In this document: piece after piece, positions 1 through 6,689 of the stretch | How positions within the stretch are numbered: the stretch's first letter is position 1 | Layout of the letters: every line of letters begins with the position of its first letter | DNA from: Chitinophagaceae bacterium UBA1953 | Lineage (GTDB): Bacteria > Bacteroidota > Bacteroidia > Chitinophagales > Chitinophagaceae | DNA: 16,125 bases | Assembly (NCBI GenBank): GCA_002336115.1 | Contig: DDEN01000052.1 | Location: 4,134 to 20,258, forward strand | Direction of reading: 5' to 3' | Notes under the pieces: model-generated | What the model was told of the DNA's origin: nothing | Databases searched by the model: none | The model's input: the letters and a program-made list of their open reading frames with translations, nothing else | Program-made: the position numbers and the translations under genes

Positions 1-914
1 ACCAGACCGCAGAATTGGAGCCCTGTACTTGTGAACTTATTCAGGCCGTAACTCCACTGCTTTACAGGTTCGTAATTGTTTTTCAGGTTACTGGTGGTGG
101 TGCCGGCTCCCAGGTTGCACCATTCAGAAATTACTGAATCACCCAGGAATCCATCATGAGCCTTACTTGAATATCCCATCAGGATGCTGTTGTTTATTTC
201 GCCTCCAACCTTGCAATGGGGTCCGAGTGTTGTGCCTTTGTATACCAGTGCACCAATTTTTAAAACCGCATGTTCGCACAACGCTACCGGACCTTCGATA
301 TGGCAGCCCTGCATTACTTCAGCATGTTTGCCAATATAAACAGGCCCTTTAAGTGTATTAATGGTAGAGCATTCAATTGAAGCTCCTTCCTCAATAAAAA
401 TATCATTTCCCAAAACCTGGTTGGTTGATGAAATTGCGGCTGTTTTGCGCCCTTTTGTAATCAGTTCGAAATCGCTGACTATTGCTTTTTTATTGTTGCC
501 GAAAATATCCCAGGTGTTGTTTAGCTTTATAAATGACGATTTTGCCTGCCTGGCTTTTAAATCGGGTGAAGTTCCTTGCCTGAAGTGTTTGAGGTTTTCT
601 GCTGTAAGATGCAGCGCAATAAGGATGTCGCCAGCCATCAGTGAGGTGTCGGGCTCAAGCATCTGGATTTCAGCAACCAGGTCGTCTTCCGGCAAAACAG
701 ATCCGTTAATCAGGAAATTATGTGCCCCCACTTTTAGCGGGTATTTTCCCTGAAGGTACATCTCGGTGAGGTATGAAACCGGGGATTTAAGGCGTCGTTC
801 CCATTTCTCGGCAATGGTTAAAATCCCGATCCGTAATGCACTTACAGGTCTGAAAAAGGTGAGCGGACGAAGCGAGATGCGACTTTCATCTTCAAAAAGG
901 ATGTAGTTACTCAT
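1..914 (-). CDS. GlmU-like sugar nucleotidyltransferase / acyltransferase family protein, 3' end cut by window edge
   Basis: The minus-strand frame opens with ATG at 914-912 and stays open to the left edge, giving 304 codons of what is usually a protein of about 390-400 residues. The N-terminus (RISLRPLTFFRPVSALRIG, about residues 12-30) lacks the usual LAAGxGTRM nucleotide loop of GlmU. It does match the alternative GlmU-like family of Bacteroidota, in which an RPLTxxRP stretch replaces that loop. From about residue 165 onward, hexapeptide repeats of a left-handed beta helix are visible, ending with a GlmU-like LGAGTTTSNLKNNY segment at about 268-281. The family is annotated as UDP-GlcNAc diphosphorylase / glucosamine-1-phosphate N-acetyltransferase-like, so a cytoplasmic role in making sugar nucleotides for envelope polymers is likely. 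The exact substrate cannot be read from sequence. It lies downstream of rpmE2 on the same strand but behind that gene's terminator. I saw no good promoter of its own. Confidence 0.85.
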   Translation of the reverse strand, partial: MSNYILFEDESRISLRPLTFFRPVSALRIGILTIAEKWERRLKSPVSYLTEMYLQGKYPLKVGAHNFLINGSVLPEDDLVAEIQMLEPDTSLMAGDILIALHLTAENLKHFRQGTSPDLKARQAKSSFIKLNNTWDIFGNNKKAIVSDFELITKGRKTAAISSTNQVLGNDIFIEEGASIECSTINTLKGPVYIGKHAEVMQGCHIEGPVALCEHAVLKIGALVYKGTTLGPHCKVGGEINNSILMGYSSKAHDGFLGDSVISEWCNLGAGTTTSNLKNNYEPVKQWSYGLNKFTSTGLQFCGL

Positions 915-1005
915 AAGAGTGCTTTATCTGAATAAATTTTAAAGGTACATGTATAAATTCAACTGGCAAAATAATGGGGCAATCCGGGCATAAAATGGCA
1001 GTTGA

Positions 1006-1038
1006 CAAAAAAAAAGCCATCCGTTATCGGATAGCTTT
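1006..1038 (-). terminator. Rho-independent terminator of rpmE2
   Basis: A hairpin pairs 1013-1023 with 1028-1038: AAAGC and ATCCG pair with CGGAT and GCTTT, with one C-A mismatch and a TTAT loop. On the minus strand it is followed directly by a run of T (the A run at 1006-1015 on the plus strand). It begins 22 bases after the L31 stop codon, so it should end L31 transcripts before the GlmU-like gene. Confidence 0.85.
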
Positions 1039-1060
1039 AATATTGTTCGGCAAAAAAAGA

Positions 1061-1333
1061 CTATTGATTTTTGGTCTTTAATTGAGCTGATTTTTCCATT
1101 TTCTGACGGAATTTATCAACACGTCCGGTGGTATCAACCAATTTGATTTTACCTGTATAAAAAGGATGCGAAGTGTTCGAAATTTCCAGTTTTACAAGTG
1201 GATACTCTTTACCATCTTCCCATGTAGTGGTTTCCTTTGTATTAACAGTCGAACGGGTGATAAACGCGAAATCGTTCGATATATCTTTAAAAACTACAAG
1301 GCGGTATTCCTTTGGGTGAATGTCTTTTCTCAT
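1061..1333 (-). CDS. rpmE2: 50S ribosomal protein L31, type B
   Basis: The 90-residue product begins MRKDIHPKEYRLVVFKD and contains the family's ISNTSHPFYTGK segment near residues 51-62 and a VDKFRQK stretch near 72-78. It has the usual length for type B L31. There is no cysteine, so it belongs to the zinc-independent (C-minus) form and not the CxxC form. L31 binds the large subunit at the central protuberance and helps bridge it to the small subunit. The gene has a consensus Bacteroidota promoter just upstream and a strong terminator just downstream, so it looks like a single-gene transcript. The basic, polar C-terminus (about 78-90) is the usual variable tail. Confidence 0.97.
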   Translation of the reverse strand: MRKDIHPKEYRLVVFKDISNDFAFITRSTVNTKETTTWEDGKEYPLVKLEISNTSHPFYTGKIKLVDTTGRVDKFRQKMEKSAQLKTKNQ

Positions 1334-1361
1334 GATGCTTTCAGCTTAAATTTCAGGGCTG

Positions 1362-1392
1362 CAAAATTATACATATTTTCCTCACAAACAAA
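1362..1392 (-). promoter_or_regulatory. Bacteroidota-type promoter of rpmE2
   Basis: Read on the minus strand, TTTG (1392-1389) is followed after exactly 19 bases by TAATTTTG (1369-1362). This is a full match to the consensus TTTG-N19-21-TAnnTTTG. Transcription would start near 1355, about 20 bases before the L31 ATG. Confidence 0.75.
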
Positions 1393-1448
1393 TATTCAGC
1401 GCATTTTATTTAACAATATTTTGTTAATGTCTAATTCCAGTTTCAGGT

Positions 1449-2519
1449 TTACTGCTCAAGCAGGAATTTCATGGTGTCAATTCCGTCGGCATAATCGCGC
1501 AGGCCCGGTTGTTGGGTGGTTCCTGGTTTCACTGTTTTTTCATTTGTAAATACATCTGTAGCAATGCATTGTATGAGTTCGCTATCCTGTTCCAGTTTCT
1601 CTTTTATGGAGCTCAAATCCTGGTAATATTCATAATTCATTACAGCAATAGGTGATGCGTAATTTTGTGATTCAGTAAGAATAAAAACGCCATTATCGAG
1701 ATGAGGCGTTTGGTTCAGCAGCATAATCGAACGGTGATAACTATAATTGTTCATAAATTTAAAGTGATCATTCAGTGCCTCTTTGTATGGATCAATAGCT
1801 GCGAACAGTTTTTTGGGTGCATACCCAGCGGGAATAAAAACTTTTGAAACGTTTCGGCAGCCTAATCCAAAATAGGAGCAGATGTCGGTTCCTAGGTTTT
1901 TCAATGCTTTTTCATCTTCTTGCCCGCCGAGTACGGCAACCCCATTTCTGTTTTTGCGGATAATATGCGGGTATTTGGCAAAATAGTATTCAAAATACCT
2001 GGCCGTATTATTACTTCCGGTTGCAATAATGGCATCAAAATCTTTCAATGTGTTTTCAGTAAATTGGATCCTTGTCCGAAACTCAGGCTCCGTTTGGCAA
2101 AGTACTTCCACCAGTGCAGGAAGTAAAATCTTATCATCGCCCGAAAGCTTCCCAATGAAAGTATGCCCGGATAAAAGCACGCAAAAAAAATCATGAAAAC
2201 CTACAATCGGGATGTTTCCTGCCATTACAACAGCAATTTTTTTTGCTATCACTTCTCTGTTTTGCTTGTAAGAAACGAGCCAGTTAGTGATTTTTTCCTC
2301 TGTTAAAACACTTCCCCAGGCTTCAAATGCCGATGCTATCGATGCTGGTGTAAACCATGGATTGAATTGGCTGGCTGCCTGAATCGATTGGTGCAATTCG
2401 GGGTATTTCCCTGTAAATCCAATGTCGCTTTCACGAATGCTTTTTGCGGCCAAACGCATAATGTTTCCCAGCTCAGAAAATGCTTTAACAAATGATTCGG
2501 GTACCGGAAAATTGCTCAT
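1449..2519 (-). CDS. Acyl-CoA reductase, LuxC family
   Basis: The 356-residue product matches the short Bacteroidota branch of the LuxC/acyl-CoA reductase family, which uses NADPH to reduce fatty acyl-CoA or acyl thioesters to aldehydes. Visible landmarks are the nucleotide-binding-like segment AGNIPIVGFHDFFCVLLSGH (about 100-119), IIATGSNNTARYFEYYF (about 164-180) and the presumed catalytic cysteine in FGLGCRNVSK (Cys221). Vibrio LuxC is about 480 residues, so this is a compact form, but it is complete at both ends. No luxD, luxE, luxA or luxB gene is nearby, so luminescence is excluded as its context; the aldehyde product and its use are unknown. It is divergent from the secreted protein at 2615 and lies close to serC-serA-DUF1015. 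From memory, this neighbourhood recurs in Bacteroidales, often with a ferredoxin-like gene that is absent here. No strong promoter was recognised. Confidence 0.9.
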   Translation of the reverse strand: MSNFPVPESFVKAFSELGNIMRLAAKSIRESDIGFTGKYPELHQSIQAASQFNPWFTPASIASAFEAWGSVLTEEKITNWLVSYKQNREVIAKKIAVVMAGNIPIVGFHDFFCVLLSGHTFIGKLSGDDKILLPALVEVLCQTEPEFRTRIQFTENTLKDFDAIIATGSNNTARYFEYYFAKYPHIIRKNRNGVAVLGGQEDEKALKNLGTDICSYFGLGCRNVSKVFIPAGYAPKKLFAAIDPYKEALNDHFKFMNNYSYHRSIMLLNQTPHLDNGVFILTESQNYASPIAVMNYEYYQDLSSIKEKLEQDSELIQCIATDVFTNEKTVKPGTTQQPGLRDYADGIDTMKFLLEQ

Positions 2520-2582
2520 ACTATTAAATGATTTTAATCGTTTACTACTTGTTTTGCAACTGCGAAATTACCTTAAAAATCC

Positions 2583-2590
2583 TACTTTTG
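2583..2590 (+). promoter_or_regulatory. Candidate -7 box for the secreted protein at 2615
   Basis: TACTTTTG is a perfect TAnnTTTG match, 24 bases before the ATG at 2615. The nearest upstream TTTG (2553-2556) is 26 bases away, wider than usual, so only the -7 box is well supported. It lies downstream of the upstream-most possible start at 2528, which argues against that start. Confidence 0.5.
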
Positions 2591-2614
2591 TGCTTTATGC
2601 CCTATTTATTACCA

Positions 2615-3511
2615 ATGTCCAAAACCAATTTCCGCTTTTTTACAATCATTATATTTACATTATTGCTGAGGCATCTTGCATCAGCTCAAACAGTTAATAC
2701 GGCAATTGGATTACAGGACTCATTAAGCAGGCTCAGTGTGCGCATATGGGAACAAAAATCGGATACCGGTAAAATTTCGGCCAACGCGCTCTTTTTCTCC
2801 CGGTTCCAGGCTGCCCTTACGTCAAAGAATTCATTAAGATTTGCGCTCGATTCAATTAAAGGAATTACCCGGGTTACAAACCAAAATGGAAGCCTGCGAA
2901 TTTTTACGTGGAATATTCCGCTTTCGGATGGCACGAATAAATATTTAGGATTCGTTCAGTTGGCCGGCGATAGCCTGAAAGTGTTTCCGCTTCGTTCTGA
3001 AGGGGCTGAAATTATCAATTTCGAAGATAAACAACTCTCAGCAAATCAATGGTACGGGGCAATTTACTATGGCCTCATCAGCGTGAAAATTTCAGGGAAA
3101 CAGGTCTATACCCTGCTTGGGTGGAATGGATATACCTCTGGCTCGAACCGAAAACTCATTGAAATACTAACCGTTGATAAAAATGGAAACCTGCAGTTCG
3201 GGCTTCCTGTATTTAAAACGGACCATGGTCTGAAAGTCAGGGTAGTTAAAGAATATGCCGAAAAAGCTACAATGACACTGCGTTATGATTACCAGACTAT
3301 CAGGGTACAGAAAGGTAATAAGGTTAAAAAAGAAAACACCTGGTTAATAGTAATGGACAGGCTTGTGCCGATGGATCCATCCATGAAGGGATTTTATAAA
3401 TATTATGTTGCTGCCGGCGATACTTATGATGGTTATGTTTTTAAGGATAACTACTGGTCACTGGTCGAAGATATTGAAGTGGTAAACCGCTCCTTTATTC
3501 CCCCAAAATAA
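2615..3511 (+). CDS. Secreted protein of unknown function conserved in Bacteroidota
   Basis: The frame can be extended back to an ATG at 2528, but I choose the ATG at 2615 (298 residues). It begins a clear signal peptide, and a TAnnTTTG box at 2583-2590 would put the transcript start after the longer candidate. The signal peptide has K3/R7, a hydrophobic core IIIFTLLL and a signal peptidase I site ASA-Q at residues 22-25; there is no lipobox cysteine. The mature part (about 274 residues) is rich in beta-strand-like and aromatic residues. Segments such as YTLLGWNGYTSGSNRK, KEYAEKATMTLRYDYQ and a late KYYVAAGDTYDGYVF look like a family I have seen in Bacteroidota proteins without assigned function. 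It is probably periplasmic or surface-exposed. It contains no catalytic motif that I recognise. It sits between the divergent acyl-CoA reductase and serC, with 351 noncoding bases before serC, so it is probably a separate transcript. Confidence 0.8.
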   Translation: MSKTNFRFFTIIIFTLLLRHLASAQTVNTAIGLQDSLSRLSVRIWEQKSDTGKISANALFFSRFQAALTSKNSLRFALDSIKGITRVTNQNGSLRIFTWNIPLSDGTNKYLGFVQLAGDSLKVFPLRSEGAEIINFEDKQLSANQWYGAIYYGLISVKISGKQVYTLLGWNGYTSGSNRKLIEILTVDKNGNLQFGLPVFKTDHGLKVRVVKEYAEKATMTLRYDYQTIRVQKGNKVKKENTWLIVMDRLVPMDPSMKGFYKYYVAAGDTYDGYVFKDNYWSLVEDIEVVNRSFIPPK

Positions 3512-3862
3512 AATCAGTTCTTAATCAGATTCGTGAATTAGGACATGCTGTATTGCAAGTGTAGTTACTTTTCAGGCATGCTTTCCCCAATGTTTCAAAA
3601 TTTTCTTCTTTACAGGTTTAACCTTAAAATTTGCTTCGATTCAAATTAATCCTAATGCTTTTTTCAATTGCTTCCTGCGAATAAAAATAGCATCAGATAC
3701 AGCTTAAGAATGCCTAAACAAATTCTTGTTTTTTTTGTATGTCCGGTAATAATTTTTATAGCTTTGTGCCAAATTTTGATTGGGGATCAAAAAAGATTGA
3801 CACCCTTGATTTTAAGAGTTAAAGTTCAGTTAACCAATATATTAATGTAACACCACAATGAC
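3512..3862 (+). other. Noncoding interval before serC
   Basis: This AT-rich stretch of about 350 bases holds no convincing gene. The only open frame (3668-3850, 60 codons) is low-complexity and would overlap the serC promoter boxes. No strong terminator follows the secreted-protein gene. The clear element is the promoter at 3734-3766. Confidence 0.6.
3734..3766 (+). promoter_or_regulatory. Bacteroidota-type promoter of the serC operon
   Basis: TTTG (3734-3737) is followed after 21 bases by TAGCTTTG (3759-3766), both matching the phylum consensus. The transcript would begin near 3773, leaving a leader of about 90 bases before serC. I did not recognise a riboswitch or attenuator in that leader. 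Confidence 0.65.
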
Positions 3863-4933
3863 ATGAAAAAACACAATTTTAATGCAGGGCCTTCAATTCT
3901 TCCTCGTATTGCCATCGAAAATACTTCCAAAGCAATCCTCGATCTGAATGGCATCGGGATGTCGCTACTCGAAATCTCGCATCGCAGCAAGGATTTTCAG
4001 GCAATTATCGACGAAGCAGTTGCATTATTCAAGGAAGTTCTGAATATTCCCGAAGGATACCAGGTGCTTTTCCTTGGTGGTGGTGCCAGTTTGCAATTCT
4101 GTATGGTTCCGTTCAATTTGCTGAACAAGAAAGCCGCTTACCTCGAAACTGGAGTTTGGGCAAAGAAAGCCATTAAAGAAGCAAAACTTTTTGGCGAAGT
4201 TGCAGTAGTAGGTTCATCTGCCGACAAAAACTTTAATTATATTCCTGAAGGTTGGGAAATACCTGCTGATGCTGATTATTTCCATATTACAACCAACAAT
4301 ACCATTTATGGTACCGAAATCAGGGAAGATTTTGACAGCCCGGTTCCTTTGGTAGCAGATATGTCGAGTGATATTCTGAGCCGTCCGGTTGACGTTTCGA
4401 AGTACGCTATGATTTATGGTGGTGCACAAAAGAATGCAGGTCCTGCCGGTGTAACTTTCGTAATTATCCGCGAAGATATTCTTGGAAAAGTTGATCGTGC
4501 TATTCCATCCATGCTCGATTACCGTATTCACATCAAAGAAGGTTCTATGTTCAATACTCCTCCTTGTGTGAGCATTTTTACGCTCAAAGAAACCCTGAAA
4601 TGGGTGAAAGAAATGGGTGGAGTTAAAAAAATGGAAGAAATGGATATTGCAAAAGCCAACCTGCTGTACGATGCAATCGATAACAGCATTATGTTTGAAG
4701 GTACTGCTGAAAAAAGCGCCCGTTCTTTAATGAACATATGTTTTGTTATGAAAGCTCAATACAAGGATAAAGAGGATGCTTTTATGGAATTTGCCAAATC
4801 GAAGGGAATGGTTGGTATTAAAGGACATCGTTCGGTTGGTGGATTCAGGGCTTCAACCTATAATGCCTTGCCAATTGAAAGTGTGCAGGCTTTGATTGAC
4901 TGCATGCGTGAATTCGAAAAAGCAAATAGCTAA
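3863..4933 (+). CDS. serC: Phosphoserine aminotransferase SerC
   Basis: The 356-residue protein is a full-length class V aminotransferase. SerC converts 3-phosphohydroxypyruvate and glutamate to 3-phosphoserine and 2-oxoglutarate in the cytoplasm, and also serves pyridoxal phosphate synthesis in some bacteria. Landmarks are the N-terminal HNFNAGPSILP (about 4-14), the EISHRSKDF segment (about 37-45), the phosphate-binding LGGGASLQF (about 71-79), the VADMSSDILSR stretch (about 164-174) and the PLP lysine in YGGAQKNAGPAG (Lys190). The C-terminus carries the expected GHRSVGGFRASTYNA substrate-binding region. The start at 3863 is supported by the conserved KKHNFNAGP beginning. serA follows after 34 bases, so the two are very likely cotranscribed from the promoter at 3734-3766. 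Confidence 0.97.
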   Translation: MKKHNFNAGPSILPRIAIENTSKAILDLNGIGMSLLEISHRSKDFQAIIDEAVALFKEVLNIPEGYQVLFLGGGASLQFCMVPFNLLNKKAAYLETGVWAKKAIKEAKLFGEVAVVGSSADKNFNYIPEGWEIPADADYFHITTNNTIYGTEIREDFDSPVPLVADMSSDILSRPVDVSKYAMIYGGAQKNAGPAGVTFVIIREDILGKVDRAIPSMLDYRIHIKEGSMFNTPPCVSIFTLKETLKWVKEMGGVKKMEEMDIAKANLLYDAIDNSIMFEGTAEKSARSLMNICFVMKAQYKDKEDAFMEFAKSKGMVGIKGHRSVGGFRASTYNALPIESVQALIDCMREFEKANS

Positions 4934-4967
4934 CCCGTAAATCACAAATAATTTCAATCTGAACAAG

Positions 4968-5891
4968 ATGAAAAAAGTATTGGTTGCCACTGAAAAACCA
5001 TTTGCAAAAAATGCAGTGGATGGCATAAAAAAAATTGTTGAAGACGCTGGGTACAAGTTAGAACTGCTCGAAAATTATAACCAGAAAAACGAGCTTCTTA
5101 ATGTTGTTACTGATGTTGATGCTATCATTATCAGGAGCGATATTGTTGATAACGAAGTACTTGAAGCTGCGCATAAACTCAAAATCGTAGTCAGGGCAGG
5201 AGCAGGGTACGATAATATTGACCTTGCCTCGGCAAAGGCAAAAGAAGTTGTTGCTATGAATACGCCCGGACAAAATTCAAATGCTGTTGCCGAACTGGCA
5301 ATAGGAATGATGGTGCTGGCTGCTCGCAATAACTTTAACGGCACATCCGGTACCGAACTCAGGGGCAAGAAACTTGGATTGCATGCTTTCGGTTATGTAA
5401 GCAAAGCCGTTGCTGCAATTGCAAAAGGCTTTGGCATGGAAATTTATGCATTCGACCCTTTTGTTGATAAAAAAACGATAGAAGCCGAAGGTATTCAATA
5501 CTGCGAAAAGGTAGAAGATCTGTACAAAAATTGTCAATACATTTCTCTGCACATGCCGGCTAATGCGCAAACAAAGAAATCAATTAATTTCGACCTTCTA
5601 TCACTTATGCCTAAGGGTGCAACCCTGGTTAACACCGCCCGCAAAGAGGTGATTGATGAAGAGAGCGTATTGAAGATGTTTGCCGAAAGGGCTGATTTTA
5701 AATATGTTTCTGATGTGGAACCAGATTGTAAGGGAGCTATAGCTGAAAAATACTCAGGTCGGTTCTTTTTTACACCTAAAAAGATTGGTGCACAAACCTC
5801 CGAAGCAAATAATAACGCAGGTTTGGCAGCTGCCCGGCAGATTGTAGATTTTTTCACTATGAATGATACCACCTTCCAGGTAAATAAATAA
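4968..5891 (+). CDS. serA: D-3-phosphoglycerate dehydrogenase-like 2-hydroxyacid dehydrogenase
   Basis: The 307-residue protein has the D-2-hydroxyacid dehydrogenase layout: substrate-binding lobe, a Rossmann lobe from about residue 100 to 270, and a return to the first lobe. With serC beside it, the likely reaction is oxidation of 3-phosphoglycerate to 3-phosphohydroxypyruvate. Present are VRAGAGYDNID (75-85), NTPGQNSNAVAELAIGMM (98-115), Asp163 after the second Rossmann strand (NAD rather than NADP), Arg225 in LVNTARKEVID and Glu251 in SDVEPD. Two positions are unusual. The glycine motif reads HAFGYVS (139-145) where GxGxxG is expected. The catalytic histidine of TPHxG is replaced by lysine in TPKKIGAQT (Lys271/272), with one extra residue. 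It lacks the ACT domain of E. coli SerA, so serine feedback by that route is not expected. The assignment rests largely on the operon, since the motifs alone fit any member of the superfamily. Confidence 0.85.
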   Translation: MKKVLVATEKPFAKNAVDGIKKIVEDAGYKLELLENYNQKNELLNVVTDVDAIIIRSDIVDNEVLEAAHKLKIVVRAGAGYDNIDLASAKAKEVVAMNTPGQNSNAVAELAIGMMVLAARNNFNGTSGTELRGKKLGLHAFGYVSKAVAAIAKGFGMEIYAFDPFVDKKTIEAEGIQYCEKVEDLYKNCQYISLHMPANAQTKKSINFDLLSLMPKGATLVNTARKEVIDEESVLKMFAERADFKYVSDVEPDCKGAIAEKYSGRFFFTPKKIGAQTSEANNNAGLAAARQIVDFFTMNDTTFQVNK

Positions 5892-6125
5892 CACATTTCG
5901 CCAAACGGCACTAAAATCAGTGCTTTACAGGAAGTTGTTTGAAACTGGTTTCTTTTTGTTTACAGAATTTTACGTTATTAAAGTTCGATTTGAAAAAAGA
6001 AACCAACACTCAAACAACTTTCTTGTTTTTGTGTTTATTTGGTTGTATATTAGCTGAAAATTTCAGAAGTTGTACGTATATTATTTTCATAATAGTATAG
6101 TTTCAAAACCAAAAACCACAAACTA
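5892..6125 (+). other. Noncoding interval with a small and a large inverted repeat
   Basis: Directly after serA comes a short GCACT/AGTGC hairpin (5908-5923), followed by a much larger imperfect inverted repeat. No TAnnTTTG promoter box was found before the four-helix-bundle gene, so its transcription signal is not evident. Confidence 0.5.
5930..6022. repeat. Large imperfect inverted repeat, possible terminator
   Basis: The arm at about 5931-5957 pairs with about 5993-6022. GAAGTTGTTTGA matches TCAAACAACTTTC with one extra base. TGGTTTCTTTTT matches AAAAAGAAACCA perfectly. A short mismatched block lies between the two paired parts, and a spacer of about 35 bases separates the arms. The right arm is followed by a T-rich stretch on the plus strand, so it could end serC-serA transcripts, although the stem and loop are longer than usual. 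It could also be the trace of an inserted element. Confidence 0.6.
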
Positions 6126-6536
6126 ATGGAAACTGAACTTGACAAAGCTGCTACTTTTTTTCGTTTCGAGGACTTACGTATATACCTCAAAGCTCTGGAC
6201 TATATTGATTGGGTTTATAAAAAAGTAAATAAATTTCCCGAAACAGGCTCAATCTCACTTGCTACTAACTTTTATACATCGGCGCAGGCTGTTGCTTTGC
6301 ATATTGCCGAAGGTTCTGCCCGTAACAAGGCTCAGTTTATCCATTATCTGAAAATGGCCAAAAGCTCAGTTCGCGAATGTGTTGTTCATAGCGCCATGGC
6401 TTCAAAACAAAAATTCTTTAGCCCTGAAGATCTTGATGATTCGCGCAACCAGCTGATGGAAATGACAAAAATGCTTGGCGCGTTAATCGGGTCTCTGCAG
6501 CGGTCAGCTGGCATAGTTGATAATGATGATGATTGA
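6126..6536 (+). CDS. Four-helix-bundle protein of the 23S rRNA intervening-sequence family
   Basis: The 136-residue product is predicted to be almost all helical. It shows the family pattern FRFEDLRIYLKALDYIDWVY (about 12-31), then IAEGSARNKAQFIHYLKMAKSS (about 59-80), where IAEGSAR and the FxxYLxxAKSSxxE run are the most recognisable parts. Members of this family are encoded inside intervening sequences of 23S rRNA genes in some bacteria, but many, as here, stand free in the chromosome, and they are common in Bacteroidota. They assemble into oligomeric bundles with a basic surface; no catalytic activity is established. The C-terminus ends in an acidic run (DNDDD). The gene sits between serA and DUF1015, preceded by a large inverted repeat, so it may be a later insertion into the serine cluster. 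No ribosomal RNA is nearby. Confidence 0.88.
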   Translation: METELDKAATFFRFEDLRIYLKALDYIDWVYKKVNKFPETGSISLATNFYTSAQAVALHIAEGSARNKAQFIHYLKMAKSSVRECVVHSAMASKQKFFSPEDLDDSRNQLMEMTKMLGALIGSLQRSAGIVDNDDD

Positions 6537-6572
6537 CTGATCGATCTTGAATCGTGATTAAACCTGCCATCT

Positions 6573-6592
6573 TAAAGATTTTTACATCTTTA
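6573..6592. terminator. Weak AT-rich hairpin after the four-helix-bundle gene
   Basis: TAAAGAT (6573-6579) pairs with ATCTTTA (6586-6592) around a six-base loop. The stem is AT-rich and the tail (CAATTATTTTATTTTT) is only loosely T-rich, so termination is possible but weak. Confidence 0.35.
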
Positions 6593-6611
6593 CAATTATT
6601 TTATTTTTCTA

Positions 6612-6642
6612 TTGTATCATTCAGTTCTATTGCATTATTTTG
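6612..6642 (+). promoter_or_regulatory. Possible promoter of the DUF1015 gene
   Basis: TTG (6612-6614) lies 21 bases before TATTTTG (6636-6642), which resembles TAnnTTTG but lacks one base between TA and TTTG. If used, the leader would be about 40 bases. The match is imperfect. Confidence 0.35.
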
Positions 6643-6689
6643 TGCCGCCTTACAGGTAGAAAATAATAATTATTTCAAATACAAAAACG

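Noticed and set aside
167..753. Plus-strand frames of 61 and 130 codons
   Set aside because: They lie antisense to the GlmU-like gene and have no protein-like features.
1166..1549. 127-codon plus-strand frame
   Set aside because: It runs antisense across rpmE2, its promoter and the acyl-CoA reductase 3' end, all of which are well supported.
2528..2614. Upstream extension of the secreted-protein gene (29 extra residues)
   Set aside because: It would bury the signal peptide and place the start upstream of the TAnnTTTG box; the ATG at 2615 gives a standard signal peptide.
3668..3850. 60-codon open frame before serC
   Set aside because: It is low-complexity, lacks any recognisable motif and overlaps the serC promoter.
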